Shown here one piece after another: positions 25,066-34,809 of a stretch of 64,000 bases of DNA. The DNA is taken from positions 186,001-250,000 of the forward strand of contig CAIRCN010000004.1 of assembly GCA_903877135.1 (NCBI GenBank). The letters are read 5' to 3'. Positions within the stretch are counted from its first letter, which is position 1. Every line of letters starts with the position of its first letter. The DNA is from an uncultured Opitutia bacterium (GTDB taxonomy: Bacteria > Verrucomicrobiota > Verrucomicrobiia > Opitutales > Opitutaceae). Both the position numbers and the translations under genes were made by a program. Under the pieces are notes generated by a model. That model was not told the DNA's origin. It did not search any database and saw nothing but the letters and a program-made list of their open reading frames with translations.

Positions 25066-27183
25066 TCAGGGTTTCCATTCGAGGCCGAGGGTGAAGCCGT
25101 GGGCTGGGGCGGGGAGGAAGATCGCGGTGGTGGCGGGGGTGCGTGCGATGTCGAGCACGCCAGCGGTGCTCGCGAGGGTGGGGCGATCGAGGAGGTTGCG
25201 CACGGTGGCGAAGATGAGGACGTGCGGGCCGGGACGCCAGCCCGCGCGCAGGTTGAGGAGCGTGCTGCTCCCGTAGGTCAGGTGGCCAGCGTGATCGACG
25301 GGCGTGCGGCCCGCGGTCCAGGTGGGCTCGACCGCGGCGAACGCGCCGTGCGGACTTTCGTAGAGCAACTCCGCGCTGCCCGTGAGCGGCGGGGCGCCGG
25401 CGACGCGGTTGCGGCCGTAAACCGGATCGTCGTCGAAATAGAAATGCCCGAGCGTCGAGGTGGCGACGAGCGAGAGGCGGTGCGGGCCATCGAGCAGCCG
25501 CCAGCGCGCGGAGGTTTCGACGCCTTCGTGGATCGTGCGGGTGGCGTTGACGGCGCCGCGCGGCAGGCCGGAGGCGTCGGCGAGGCGGAGAATTTCGTTG
25601 CGCCAGGTGGCGTGATAGACGGTGACGCTCCAGCCGAGCGGGCCGGTGCGGCCGCGCGCACCGACTTCGAAAGTCGTGGCTTCCTGCTGCGCAAGGGCGT
25701 GGCTTTTCAGGCTTAGGTTGGGATAGGTGCCCTGCACGGCGACAAGGTCGTCGAAGGTCGGCGGTTCGACGCCGCGGGAGACGGCGGCGTGAAACGAAAT
25801 TGTATCTCGCGCGGCCCAGGTCAGGCCGGCGCGCGGCGAGAGGTCGCGAAAATTGAGGGAGCGCGAGAGCGTGGCCGGTGTGCCGGCGGTGGTGAAACGG
25901 TCAGTGAGTTCGCGGCGGGCGTCGAGCGCAGTGAAGCCGGCGCCGAGGGCGAGGGCGGGGTTAAGCCAGACGATGTCTTCGACACTGAGCGCGGCGGTGT
26001 CGGCTCGCGCGCCGTAGGTAGCGAAACGCGCGCCGCGCTGCGAGAGCACGTTGAGGTAGCGGTCGATGGCGTTGACGCCGGTGGAGAACGTGGCGCGGGC
26101 GAGCAGGTGATGGTCGGTCGTGCCGAACGCAAGTTTGCGGGCGAAGGTGGCGTGGCCGGTGAGGTCGTCGCTGGTGGAGTCGGTTTCGCCGTTGGGCTGG
26201 AGTTGATAAAAATCGTCGCGCAGTTGTTGCCAAGCGAGGCCCGCGGCGACGGTGCCATCGGACTGGGCGGATTTGAGTTGGGCCGCAACGCGGACGAGCG
26301 AGGAGTCGCGGCGCGGGAGGTCGCGGACTACTGCGGCGGAAATGGAGCGCGGCTGCGCGAGGGCGTCGGAGAGCGTCAGCGGGCCGGGCACATCGTAGGC
26401 GGCGGTGGCGAGGTAGGTGGAAACATCGAGCTGCGTCGTGGCGTTGAAGTCGTGGCGGAGGCTCGCGTCGAGGGCGGTGCGGTTTTGGGCGCTGTGAGCG
26501 CGCCAGCCATCGGCGCGGTCGAGCGACGCGGCGGCGAGCGCGGTGGTGGCATCTTGGTGGGTGCCGGCGGAAAGCAGTGCGCGGGTGGCGCCGAAGTCGC
26601 CGCCCTCGACGCGAAGGACGGGCGCGAGCGCCGCGTCCGCGGCGAGGGAGACGGCGTTGAGCACGCCGCCGAGGACGGCGGGCGTGAGCGCCATGTGCAT
26701 CGTGCCGCGGTAGACTTCCACCCGGGAAAAAAGTAGGGGGTCGAATAGTCCGCTTTGAAACGAGCCGTCGGTGCGGGCGAGCGGGAGGCCGTCGGCCAGC
26801 AGCGCGACGCCGCGGCTGGTGGGCGCGCTGTCGAGGCCAGAGCCGCGGATGGAGAGGCGCGGCGGCTCGAAGCCGCCGAAACTTTCCTGGAGCATGACGC
26901 CGGGAACGCGGCGCAACGCCTCCGCTAGTGTGGTGACGCTGCGCCCGTCCCATGCGGCGCGAGTGACGACGGCGGTGGGGCCGAGCGTCGAGGCGAAGGA
27001 GTCTTCGCGCGCGGGTTGGAGCTGGCGGTCGACGTGCTCCTCGATGGCCCAAGGCGGGAGGACAACTAGGTCAGGGTCGGGTGTAATTTGGGCGGCTGCT
27101 GGGAGTGCGACGAAGAGAAGGACGGCTCGGAGAGCCGTCCCTACCGGCGCTGCCGCGCCTTTTGTGAATGCTGGCGCGGGCAT
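25066..27183 (-). CDS. TonB-dependent outer-membrane receptor
   Basis: 705 aa. Signal peptide about 1-31, a TonB box-like DLVVLPPWAIEE (38-49), plug domain (about 65-190, with LAEALRRVPGVMLQESFGG and SRVEVYRGT), then a 22-strand-type barrel ending GLEWKP. Imports a large ligand (iron complex, cobalamin or other metal chelate) with TonB energy; ligand not assignable. It follows the hydA gene by 14 bases, so it may be co-transcribed with the hydrogenase. Codons 14-22 lie inside a palindromic repeat (see 27120). Codon use is otherwise like its neighbours. Confidence 0.87.
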   Translation of the reverse strand: MPAPAFTKGAAAPVGTALRAVLLFVALPAAAQITPDPDLVVLPPWAIEEHVDRQLQPAREDSFASTLGPTAVVTRAAWDGRSVTTLAEALRRVPGVMLQESFGGFEPPRLSIRGSGLDSAPTSRGVALLADGLPLARTDGSFQSGLFDPLLFSRVEVYRGTMHMALTPAVLGGVLNAVSLAADAALAPVLRVEGGDFGATRALLSAGTHQDATTALAAASLDRADGWRAHSAQNRTALDASLRHDFNATTQLDVSTYLATAAYDVPGPLTLSDALAQPRSISAAVVRDLPRRDSSLVRVAAQLKSAQSDGTVAAGLAWQQLRDDFYQLQPNGETDSTSDDLTGHATFARKLAFGTTDHHLLARATFSTGVNAIDRYLNVLSQRGARFATYGARADTAALSVEDIVWLNPALALGAGFTALDARRELTDRFTTAGTPATLSRSLNFRDLSPRAGLTWAARDTISFHAAVSRGVEPPTFDDLVAVQGTYPNLSLKSHALAQQEATTFEVGARGRTGPLGWSVTVYHATWRNEILRLADASGLPRGAVNATRTIHEGVETSARWRLLDGPHRLSLVATSTLGHFYFDDDPVYGRNRVAGAPPLTGSAELLYESPHGAFAAVEPTWTAGRTPVDHAGHLTYGSSTLLNLRAGWRPGPHVLIFATVRNLLDRPTLASTAGVLDIARTPATTAIFLPAPAHGFTLGLEWKP
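27120..27144 (-). repeat. REP-like palindrome inside the TonB receptor signal peptide
   Basis: On the minus strand GTAGGG leads into arms GGACGGCTC / GAGCCGTCC with a 3-base turn. It shares the GTAGGGACG head with the element at 54281. It is read in frame as codons 14-22 (VGTALRAVL), forming part of the hydrophobic signal-peptide core. Confidence 0.6.
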
Positions 27184-27197
27184 GGCGGCGGATTACT

Positions 27198-28943
27198 TCA
27201 CCGTTTGTAGAGCGGGCGCGCAGTATAGCGAGTATGAAGCAGTTCGTGGGCGCGCGGCCCGAGCGGCTTGCCGAGGAAGTCCTCATAGACACGGATGACC
27301 TCCGGGTTCTCGTGCGAGCAACGGATCGCGCTGTCGCGGTCGTCCTGGTAGAGGCCGGCGATGCGTAGCTTGCGGCGCTCGTTATCGACGCCGTAGGGCT
27401 GGCCGCCGCCACCGATGCAGCCGCCGGGGCAGGCCATCACCTCGATGAAGTGATAGGGTGACTCCTCGCCGCGTTTGCGCGCGGCGCGGACCCGGTCGAG
27501 CACCTGTTCGACGTTGGCTAGGCCGTGCGCGACCGCGACGCGGACTTGCAGGCCCGCGACCATGATCGTGCCTTCCTTCACGCCTTGCAGACCGCGGACG
27601 GCATCGAGCTCGAACTTTTCGAGCTTCTTACCGGTGGCGTAGAAATGAGCGGTGCGCACAGCCGCCTCCATGACGCCGCCGGTGGCGCCGAAGATCGTGC
27701 CGGCGCCGGTGTAGTCGCCGAGGAGCGAGTCTGCGTTGCCGTCGGGAAGGTTGAGAAAATCAACTCCAGACTGCTTGAGCATGCGGGCGAGTTCGCGCGT
27801 AGTGAGCGCGACGTCCACGTCTTTGTAGCCGGAGGCATACATTTCTTCAGTGCGCGAGAGCTCATATTTCTTCGCGGTGCATGGCATGATCGAGACGACA
27901 AACATTTTCGACGGATCGAGACCGAGCTTCTGCGCGTAGTAGGTCTTGGCGAGGACGCCGAGCATCTGCTGCGGAGACTTGGCGGTGGAGAAATTGTCGA
28001 TGAAGTCGTAGTGGCGCTTCTCCATGAAGTCGGTCCACGACGGGCAGCAGGAGGTTATGAGCGGCATCGCGCCGCGCTTGTGGACGAAGCGCTCGATGAA
28101 CTCGCTCGCCTCCTCGACGATGGTGAGATCGGCGGAGAAGTTGGTGTCGAAGACGGCCTTGAAGCCGAGGCGGCGCAGCGCCGCATATATCTTTTTTGTT
28201 AGGTTAGTGCCGGGGGGCAGACCGAACGATTCGCCGAGAGTGACGCGGACGGAGGGCGCGATTTGCACGACGCAGATTTTTGCCGGATCGTGCAGTGCCT
28301 CCCAGACCTGCGGGGTCTCGTCATTTTCGACGATGGCACCGGTCGGGCAGTGCGCGGAGCACTGGCCGCACTTCACGCAGGGTGACTCAGCGAGCGTGAT
28401 GTCGCCGGCGGGGGCCATACGGGTGTTAATCCCGCGGTCGAGGAAGGAAAGCGCCCAGACGTTTTGCATGTCCTGGCAGACCTGCACACAGCGGCCGCAT
28501 TTGATGCACTTGGTGAAGTCGATGATAATCGAGCCGGTGGAGCAGTCGGGCGGAACGTCCTTCACGTAGCGTTTGATCGACTCCATCGGGATGTTGAAGT
28601 CGGCGGCGAGCGACTGTAGTTCGCACTCGCCGTTGCGGCCGCAGGTGAGACAGGCCTGCGGGTGGTTGGAGAGGATGAGCTCGAGGGTGGAGCGGCGCAC
28701 GTCCACGATCTCGTGATCGTGGGTGGCGATCTCCATGCCGTTTTCCAGCGGTGTGCAGCAGGCGCGGATGAGTTTATTGCCGCCCTTGTTGCGGACGATG
28801 CAGAGGCCGCAGGAGGCGGTGGGGAGGAGGTCCTTATGCTTGCAGAGCGTGGGAATCTTCACCTGCACGAGGCGTGCAGCGTCGAGAATGCTGGTGCCCT
28901 CTGGCACCTGGACTTCGAGTTGATTGATGCGTGCGGTGATCAT
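27198..28943 (-). CDS. hydA: [FeFe]-hydrogenase catalytic subunit
   Basis: 581 aa. N-terminal 2Fe-2S plant-type ferredoxin domain (Cys34, 45, 48, 62), His-Cys3 4Fe-4S motif (His94, Cys98, 101, 107), two 4Fe-4S motifs (Cys146-156 and 189-199). The H-cluster domain has L1 TSCCPSW (297-303), L2 MPCTAKK (353-359) and L3 MACPGGCIGGGGQP (503-516). This is the M3-type modular layout of CpI and of HydA in trimeric bifurcating hydrogenases. Start overlaps the hydB stop (ATGA). With HydB and HydC it should couple ferredoxin and NADH oxidation to H2 formation. The maturases HydE/F/G are not in the window. Confidence 0.95.
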   Translation of the reverse strand: MITARINQLEVQVPEGTSILDAARLVQVKIPTLCKHKDLLPTASCGLCIVRNKGGNKLIRACCTPLENGMEIATHDHEIVDVRRSTLELILSNHPQACLTCGRNGECELQSLAADFNIPMESIKRYVKDVPPDCSTGSIIIDFTKCIKCGRCVQVCQDMQNVWALSFLDRGINTRMAPAGDITLAESPCVKCGQCSAHCPTGAIVENDETPQVWEALHDPAKICVVQIAPSVRVTLGESFGLPPGTNLTKKIYAALRRLGFKAVFDTNFSADLTIVEEASEFIERFVHKRGAMPLITSCCPSWTDFMEKRHYDFIDNFSTAKSPQQMLGVLAKTYYAQKLGLDPSKMFVVSIMPCTAKKYELSRTEEMYASGYKDVDVALTTRELARMLKQSGVDFLNLPDGNADSLLGDYTGAGTIFGATGGVMEAAVRTAHFYATGKKLEKFELDAVRGLQGVKEGTIMVAGLQVRVAVAHGLANVEQVLDRVRAARKRGEESPYHFIEVMACPGGCIGGGGQPYGVDNERRKLRIAGLYQDDRDSAIRCSHENPEVIRVYEDFLGKPLGPRAHELLHTRYTARPLYKR

Positions 28944-30934
28944 GGTGTGGTCCCTCCTGCTACGGTGGCTGCCGCGGTCTTAAGTGCAGCGGGTGGCTTG
29001 GTTGCTCCGCTGATTTTTCGGACGTAACTTGGGCCGCCTTCGATGAAGGCCTGATATTCCTCACCGAAGTAGCGCAGGGTGGAGAGGACGGGGTTGGGCG
29101 CGGTCTGACCGAGGCCGCAGAGCGAGGCTTTTTGCATCGCGTGACAAATGCGGTGAAGCAGCGCGACATCGGACTGGGCGCCGCGACCACGGGAGATGCG
29201 CTCAAGAATCTGCAACAATTGGTAGCCGCCGATGCGGCAGGGTGCGCACTTGCCGCAGGACTCGTCCACGCAGAATTTCAGGTAGAACTTGGCGACCTCG
29301 ACCATCGAGTCGCCTTTGTCCATGACGAGCATGCCGCCCGAGCCCATGATGGAGCCGAGTTGCTGGAGCGTCTCGTAGCTGACGGGCGTATCGAGGTGTT
29401 TTTCCGGTATGACGCCGCCGGAGGGGCCTCCGGTCTGCACGGCCTTGATCTCCTTGCCGTCGAGCACGCCGCCGCAGACGTCGTAAACGATTTCGCGGAG
29501 CGTGGTGCCCATCGGCACTTCGACGAGTTGGGCGTTGCGGACCTTGCCGGTGACGGCGAAGACCTTGGTGCCTTTCGAGGTTTCGGTGCCGTGGCTCGCG
29601 AACCAAGCACCACCCTTCAGGAGGATAACAGGGACGCTGGCGAGCGTCTCGACGTTGTTGATTGCGGTGGGAAGACCCCAGAGGCCGCGCACAGATGGGT
29701 AGGGCGGGCGTGGGCTCGGGCTGCCGCGCTTCCCTTCGATGGAGGCGATGAGCGCGGTTTCCTCGCCGCAGACGAAGGCGCCGGCGCCGAGGCGGATCTT
29801 GGCGTCGAACGTAAAACCGCTGCCGAGGATGTTGGCGCCGAGCAGGCCGGCTTCGCGAGCCTGCTCGATGGCGCGCTGGACGCGTTCGACGGCTTTCGGG
29901 TATTCGGCGCGGATGTAGAAGTAGCCCATCGACGAGCCCATCGCGTAGGCGGCGAGCATCATGCCCTCGAGCACGGCGTGCGGGTCGCTCTCGAGAACGC
30001 TGCGGTCCATGAACGCGCCGGGGTCGCCCTCGTCGCCGTTGCAGATGACGTAGCGCTGCGCGGCGGGTTGGGCGCGCGTGAGCTGCCATTTCATCCAGGT
30101 GGGGAAACCGGCGCCGCCGCGGCCGCGGAGGGCGCTGATCTTCATTTCGACGATGACCTGTTCGGGCGTGAGCTCGAAGAGCGCGCGGCGGAGCGCCTGA
30201 TAGCCTTCGGCGCGGCGGAGGTAGTCGTCGATGCTATCGGGATCGATGTCGCCACAATGGCGGAGGACGATGCGCACCTGTTTGTCGGGAGTTTTCCAGA
30301 GCAGGTCGTCGAGCACGCGGCCGCCCTCGACCGACTCGGCGACGATGCGGGCGACGTCGGGGGCGAGGACGTTGGTATAAGTGACGGCGGAGGGCAGGAG
30401 CTGCACGACTGCGCCTTTGTCGTAGAGGCCCATATCGAGTGCGCGCACGACTTGGATGCGGTCGGCGAGGCCGCGGCGCTTGAGTTCCTCCATGAAGGAG
30501 AATTGGAAAAACTCGGTCTTGTTGCCGGCGTCGGCACCGGTGTCGCGCAGGAGAATCTGCTGCACCGGGGCGTCTAGCGTCAGGCTGCGGCGGCGGGTGG
30601 CGAGGATGTGGTCGTCGAGCAGTTTGTGGCCCTCGACGTGTTCGGTGAGGATGCGCGTGGCATTCTCCGGCGAGACGTGGCCGTAGTGAACGCGCGGCAT
30701 ACCGACGGTCTGCACCTCGACGACTGGATCGGCAAACGAGTAGCCGATGGAACCGACGCGCAGGAGCGCGATGCTGAGGTGGCGCTCCACGCGCTCGTGG
30801 CTAAGCGCGGTAAAGGCGGCTTCGGCCCCGGCGGCGATGCCACCGGTGTCGAGTTGCACACGGATCCACTCGAGCGGATCGGCCTGGGGCGAGCGGGCGA
30901 GCGAGGCGAGGTCTTCGCGGGAGAGCGTTTTCAT
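28940..30934 (-). CDS. hydB: NADH-binding hydrogenase subunit (NuoF/HydB-like), cysteine-free N domains
   Basis: 664 aa flavoprotein. FMN/NADH core: RGRGGAGFPTWMKW, CNGDEGDPGAF, GAFVCGEETALI, PTAINNVETL, and the 4Fe-4S motif ESCGKCAPCRIGG. The N-terminal 213 residues look like two tandem thioredoxin-like ferredoxin domains (about 21-110 and 124-213) in which the cluster cysteines are replaced: Gln27, Gly32, Ser62, Ser66 in copy 1 and Asp167, Tyr171 in copy 2. The C-terminal 2[4Fe-4S] domain of Thermotoga HydB is absent. Start ATG 30934 overlaps the hydC stop. Probably the NAD(H) site of the complex. Confidence 0.9.
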   Translation of the reverse strand: MKTLSREDLASLARSPQADPLEWIRVQLDTGGIAAGAEAAFTALSHERVERHLSIALLRVGSIGYSFADPVVEVQTVGMPRVHYGHVSPENATRILTEHVEGHKLLDDHILATRRRSLTLDAPVQQILLRDTGADAGNKTEFFQFSFMEELKRRGLADRIQVVRALDMGLYDKGAVVQLLPSAVTYTNVLAPDVARIVAESVEGGRVLDDLLWKTPDKQVRIVLRHCGDIDPDSIDDYLRRAEGYQALRRALFELTPEQVIVEMKISALRGRGGAGFPTWMKWQLTRAQPAAQRYVICNGDEGDPGAFMDRSVLESDPHAVLEGMMLAAYAMGSSMGYFYIRAEYPKAVERVQRAIEQAREAGLLGANILGSGFTFDAKIRLGAGAFVCGEETALIASIEGKRGSPSPRPPYPSVRGLWGLPTAINNVETLASVPVILLKGGAWFASHGTETSKGTKVFAVTGKVRNAQLVEVPMGTTLREIVYDVCGGVLDGKEIKAVQTGGPSGGVIPEKHLDTPVSYETLQQLGSIMGSGGMLVMDKGDSMVEVAKFYLKFCVDESCGKCAPCRIGGYQLLQILERISRGRGAQSDVALLHRICHAMQKASLCGLGQTAPNPVLSTLRYFGEEYQAFIEGGPSYVRKISGATKPPAALKTAAATVAGGTTP

Positions 30935-31608
30935 GCGGCGGCCTCCTTCTTGATTTTGAGGGTGGCGATGTGGCCTGCGACATCGGCCGGTTTGACGCGT
31001 CCGCACGTCTTGCCGTCGATGACCATGGCCGGAGCCATGCCGCAGCAACCGATGCACCGGACGGTGTCGAGGTGGATTTGGCGGTCGGGCGTGGTCTGCC
31101 CCTCGGCGATGCCGAGCTGGGTGCGGAGCTCGTTGAGGAGGTCGCCGGAGCCCTTGAGATAGCAGGCGGTGCCGTTGCACACGGTGACGCTGTGGGCGCC
31201 GGGCGGCTGCAGCTTGAAGTAATGGTAGAAGGTGATGACCTCGTAGATCCGCGCGAGCTTCACGCCGAGTTCGCGGGAAAGCTCCATCGCGACCTCGCGC
31301 GGGACGTAGCCGTGTTGGTTCTGGATGGCGTGGAGGATCATGATGAGGTTGCCCTCCTCGTTGCGCCAGTGGGCGACGTGCTGCTGCACATCGCGCCGGA
31401 TGGTGGAGTCGAGCTTGCCCTTGATCCGCCGCAAGCGCTCCAGTTTCACCTCGACGAGCCGGCCGACCTCGTCGGAGACATCGCGGGGGATGAACCCGTG
31501 TTCCTGCTCCGCTTTTTCGAGCAAGTCGATGAGCGAGGCCTCATCGTATTGCTTCAAGCTGGAGGAGTTTTCGACTCCGGTTCCTGATGCTGACGGATTT
31601 GTTTTCAT
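30931..31608 (-). CDS. hydC: NuoE/HydC-like 2Fe-2S hydrogenase subunit with duplicated helical domain
   Basis: 225 aa. The C-terminal thioredoxin-like ferredoxin has its four ligands in CNGTACYL (Cys144, Cys149) and CIGCCGMAPA (Cys185, and Cys188 or Cys189). Upstream is the usual NuoE helical domain (about 88-130, LIMILHAIQNQHGYVPREVAMEL), but it is preceded by a second, similar copy at about 26-62 (LIDLLEKAEQEHGFIPRDV), offset by exactly 62 residues. First gene of a hydC-hydB-hydA operon with 4-base overlaps. Passes electrons within the bifurcating complex. Confidence 0.9.
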   Translation of the reverse strand: MKTNPSASGTGVENSSSLKQYDEASLIDLLEKAEQEHGFIPRDVSDEVGRLVEVKLERLRRIKGKLDSTIRRDVQQHVAHWRNEEGNLIMILHAIQNQHGYVPREVAMELSRELGVKLARIYEVITFYHYFKLQPPGAHSVTVCNGTACYLKGSGDLLNELRTQLGIAEGQTTPDRQIHLDTVRCIGCCGMAPAMVIDGKTCGRVKPADVAGHIATLKIKKEAAA

Positions 31609-31644
31609 AACGGCGCCTTACGCAGTGATGTTAGGAGGTGCCGG

Positions 31645-31684
31645 GTTGTGCGGTCGATGAAGACCGACCTTCGCGACGCACAAC
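31645..31684. repeat. Imperfect inverted repeat in the hyd leader
   Basis: GTTGTGC (31645-31651) pairs with GCACAAC (31678-31684), continuing inward GTCG/CGAC with one bulge. It lies 37-76 bases upstream of the hydC ATG, so it is probably in the 5' leader or promoter-proximal region. The role is unknown; it could be an operator or RNA hairpin. Confidence 0.4.
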
Positions 31685-31701
31685 GAAGGGCGCGTTATCG
31701 C

Positions 31702-31741
31702 ATCTATAACCGCGCCTGTCATCGGTGGTGTAAAATCACAA
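31702..31741 (-). promoter_or_regulatory. Possible hyd promoter with Rex-like half sites
   Basis: On the minus strand TTGTGATTTTACACCA (31741-31726) partly matches the Rex operator TTGTGAN6TCACAA, and a TATAGAT -10-like hexamer follows at 31708-31702. Rex senses NADH/NAD and often controls fermentative hydrogenases (family knowledge). Only four of six arm bases are symmetric, so this is tentative. Confidence 0.25.
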
Positions 31742-31806
31742 TAAACGCGTCCGAAAACACCAATTCTCCGATCAAGAAACGCTGAGCTGTGAAAATCTGG
31801 AACGGC

Positions 31807-33579
<1,773 letters not shown>

Positions 33580-33777
33580 GGGGATAGGTTTGCGCTTCGC
33601 ACGATGCGCACAAGGCGGAAGCTCGGGATAAAGCGACTCGAACGTGCCAGGACAAGTGCGCTGGCGGCATCTTGGACCGTAGGCCTGGCAGAGCCAGCAT
33701 AGGCGTTGCAACCCGTTTGGTTTTGGATTGACCTGCTACTTTCCTACTGGCGACGCCCGAAACAATTTGCCTCTGCT

Positions 33778-34779
33778 ATGAATGCAATTCTCCGGAAGCG
33801 GTGTATTTTTCTCGCGATCGTGTTCGCGGGCGGAGGGCCGACGGCGGAAGTTTCGGCAGCCCTTGTCCAGGATATGGCGCGCGCCGAGACAGTTGTGGCG
33901 GCCGCGCAGGGGAGCCGGGAGGTCGCACCCAGACCTACGCTGGCCGACGTCACCTACGGTTTGTATCCGCGCAACGTTCTCGATTTTTGGCGCGCCAGTT
34001 CGACGCAACCAACACCAGTTGTGATCTACATTCACGGTGGCGGTTTCACGGCCGGCGACAAATCGGGCGCGTGCACGGAGAGGCTCGTGCAGGAGTGTCT
34101 CGACGCCGGTGTGTCGTTCGCAGCGATCAACTATCGCTATCTCTCACCGGCGGTGCCGATGCCCGAGGTGTTGCGCGACTGCGCACGCGCCGTGCAGTTC
34201 ATCCGCGTGCAGTCCGCGGCGTGGAACCTAGACCGGAACCGTGTCGCGGCCTACGGAGGCTCGGCCGGAGCGGGTGCGTCGCTCTGGCTCGCTTTTCATG
34301 GCGACCTCGCCGAACCGGGCAGTGCCGACCCTGTGCGTCGCGAGTCCACGCGCCTAGTCTGTGCGGGCGCCGCGTCGCCGCAGTTCTCATATGACCCGCT
34401 GCGCTGGGCCGGGCTGCTGGGCGAAGAGGCGGTGCAGCGTTTCGGCAAAACCTACGAGTCGCCCGCGCTCTACGGTTTCGCGACCGCTGAGGAATTACGC
34501 GGACCAGCCGGCCAAAAGGTGCGCGCCGATTGCGACCTACTTGGGCTGATTTCGCGTGACGATCCGCCGGTCTTTCTCGAAACCGGATCGCGCGGGCTGG
34601 CGCTGACCACGGTCAACCAGTTTTTGCACCACCCGAAGCACGCGAAGGCGCTCTATGAACGATGCCGCGAACTGGGCGTGCCGGTGGTCGCCAGTATTCC
34701 CGACTTCGGCATTGCCCCGCCAGCGGGCGGCCCGGCAACACTGCGCGACTTTCTCTTTTGCTACTTAAAGGTGCAGTGA
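33778..34779 (+). CDS. Secreted alpha/beta hydrolase (esterase-like)
   Basis: 333 aa from ATG 33778, N-terminal signal-like segment CIFLAIVFAGG. Oxyanion motif HGGGF, nucleophile elbow GGSAGAG (Ser), typical of HSL/carboxylesterase-type hydrolases. A later Asp (SRDDPPVFLETGSRG) is in the right place for the acid; the catalytic His is probably HHPKHAK or is not obvious. Substrate unknown, possibly an acetyl or feruloyl ester of a polysaccharide. Start chosen so that the signal segment is N-terminal rather than after a 24-residue extension. Confidence 0.75.
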   Translation: MNAILRKRCIFLAIVFAGGGPTAEVSAALVQDMARAETVVAAAQGSREVAPRPTLADVTYGLYPRNVLDFWRASSTQPTPVVIYIHGGGFTAGDKSGACTERLVQECLDAGVSFAAINYRYLSPAVPMPEVLRDCARAVQFIRVQSAAWNLDRNRVAAYGGSAGAGASLWLAFHGDLAEPGSADPVRRESTRLVCAGAASPQFSYDPLRWAGLLGEEAVQRFGKTYESPALYGFATAEELRGPAGQKVRADCDLLGLISRDDPPVFLETGSRGLALTTVNQFLHHPKHAKALYERCRELGVPVVASIPDFGIAPPAGGPATLRDFLFCYLKVQ

Positions 34780-34809
34780 AAGGCGCGCCGACACTGGCTG
34801 CCTCGGAAA

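Noticed and set aside
29695-29720. GTAGGG occurrence in hydB as another REP copy
   Set aside because: No palindrome follows and the encoded residues belong to the conserved NuoF/HydB sequence PPYPSVRG.
31741-31806. FNR-type half site (TTGAT) upstream of hyd
   Set aside because: The second half site does not match the ATCAA consensus at the required spacing.
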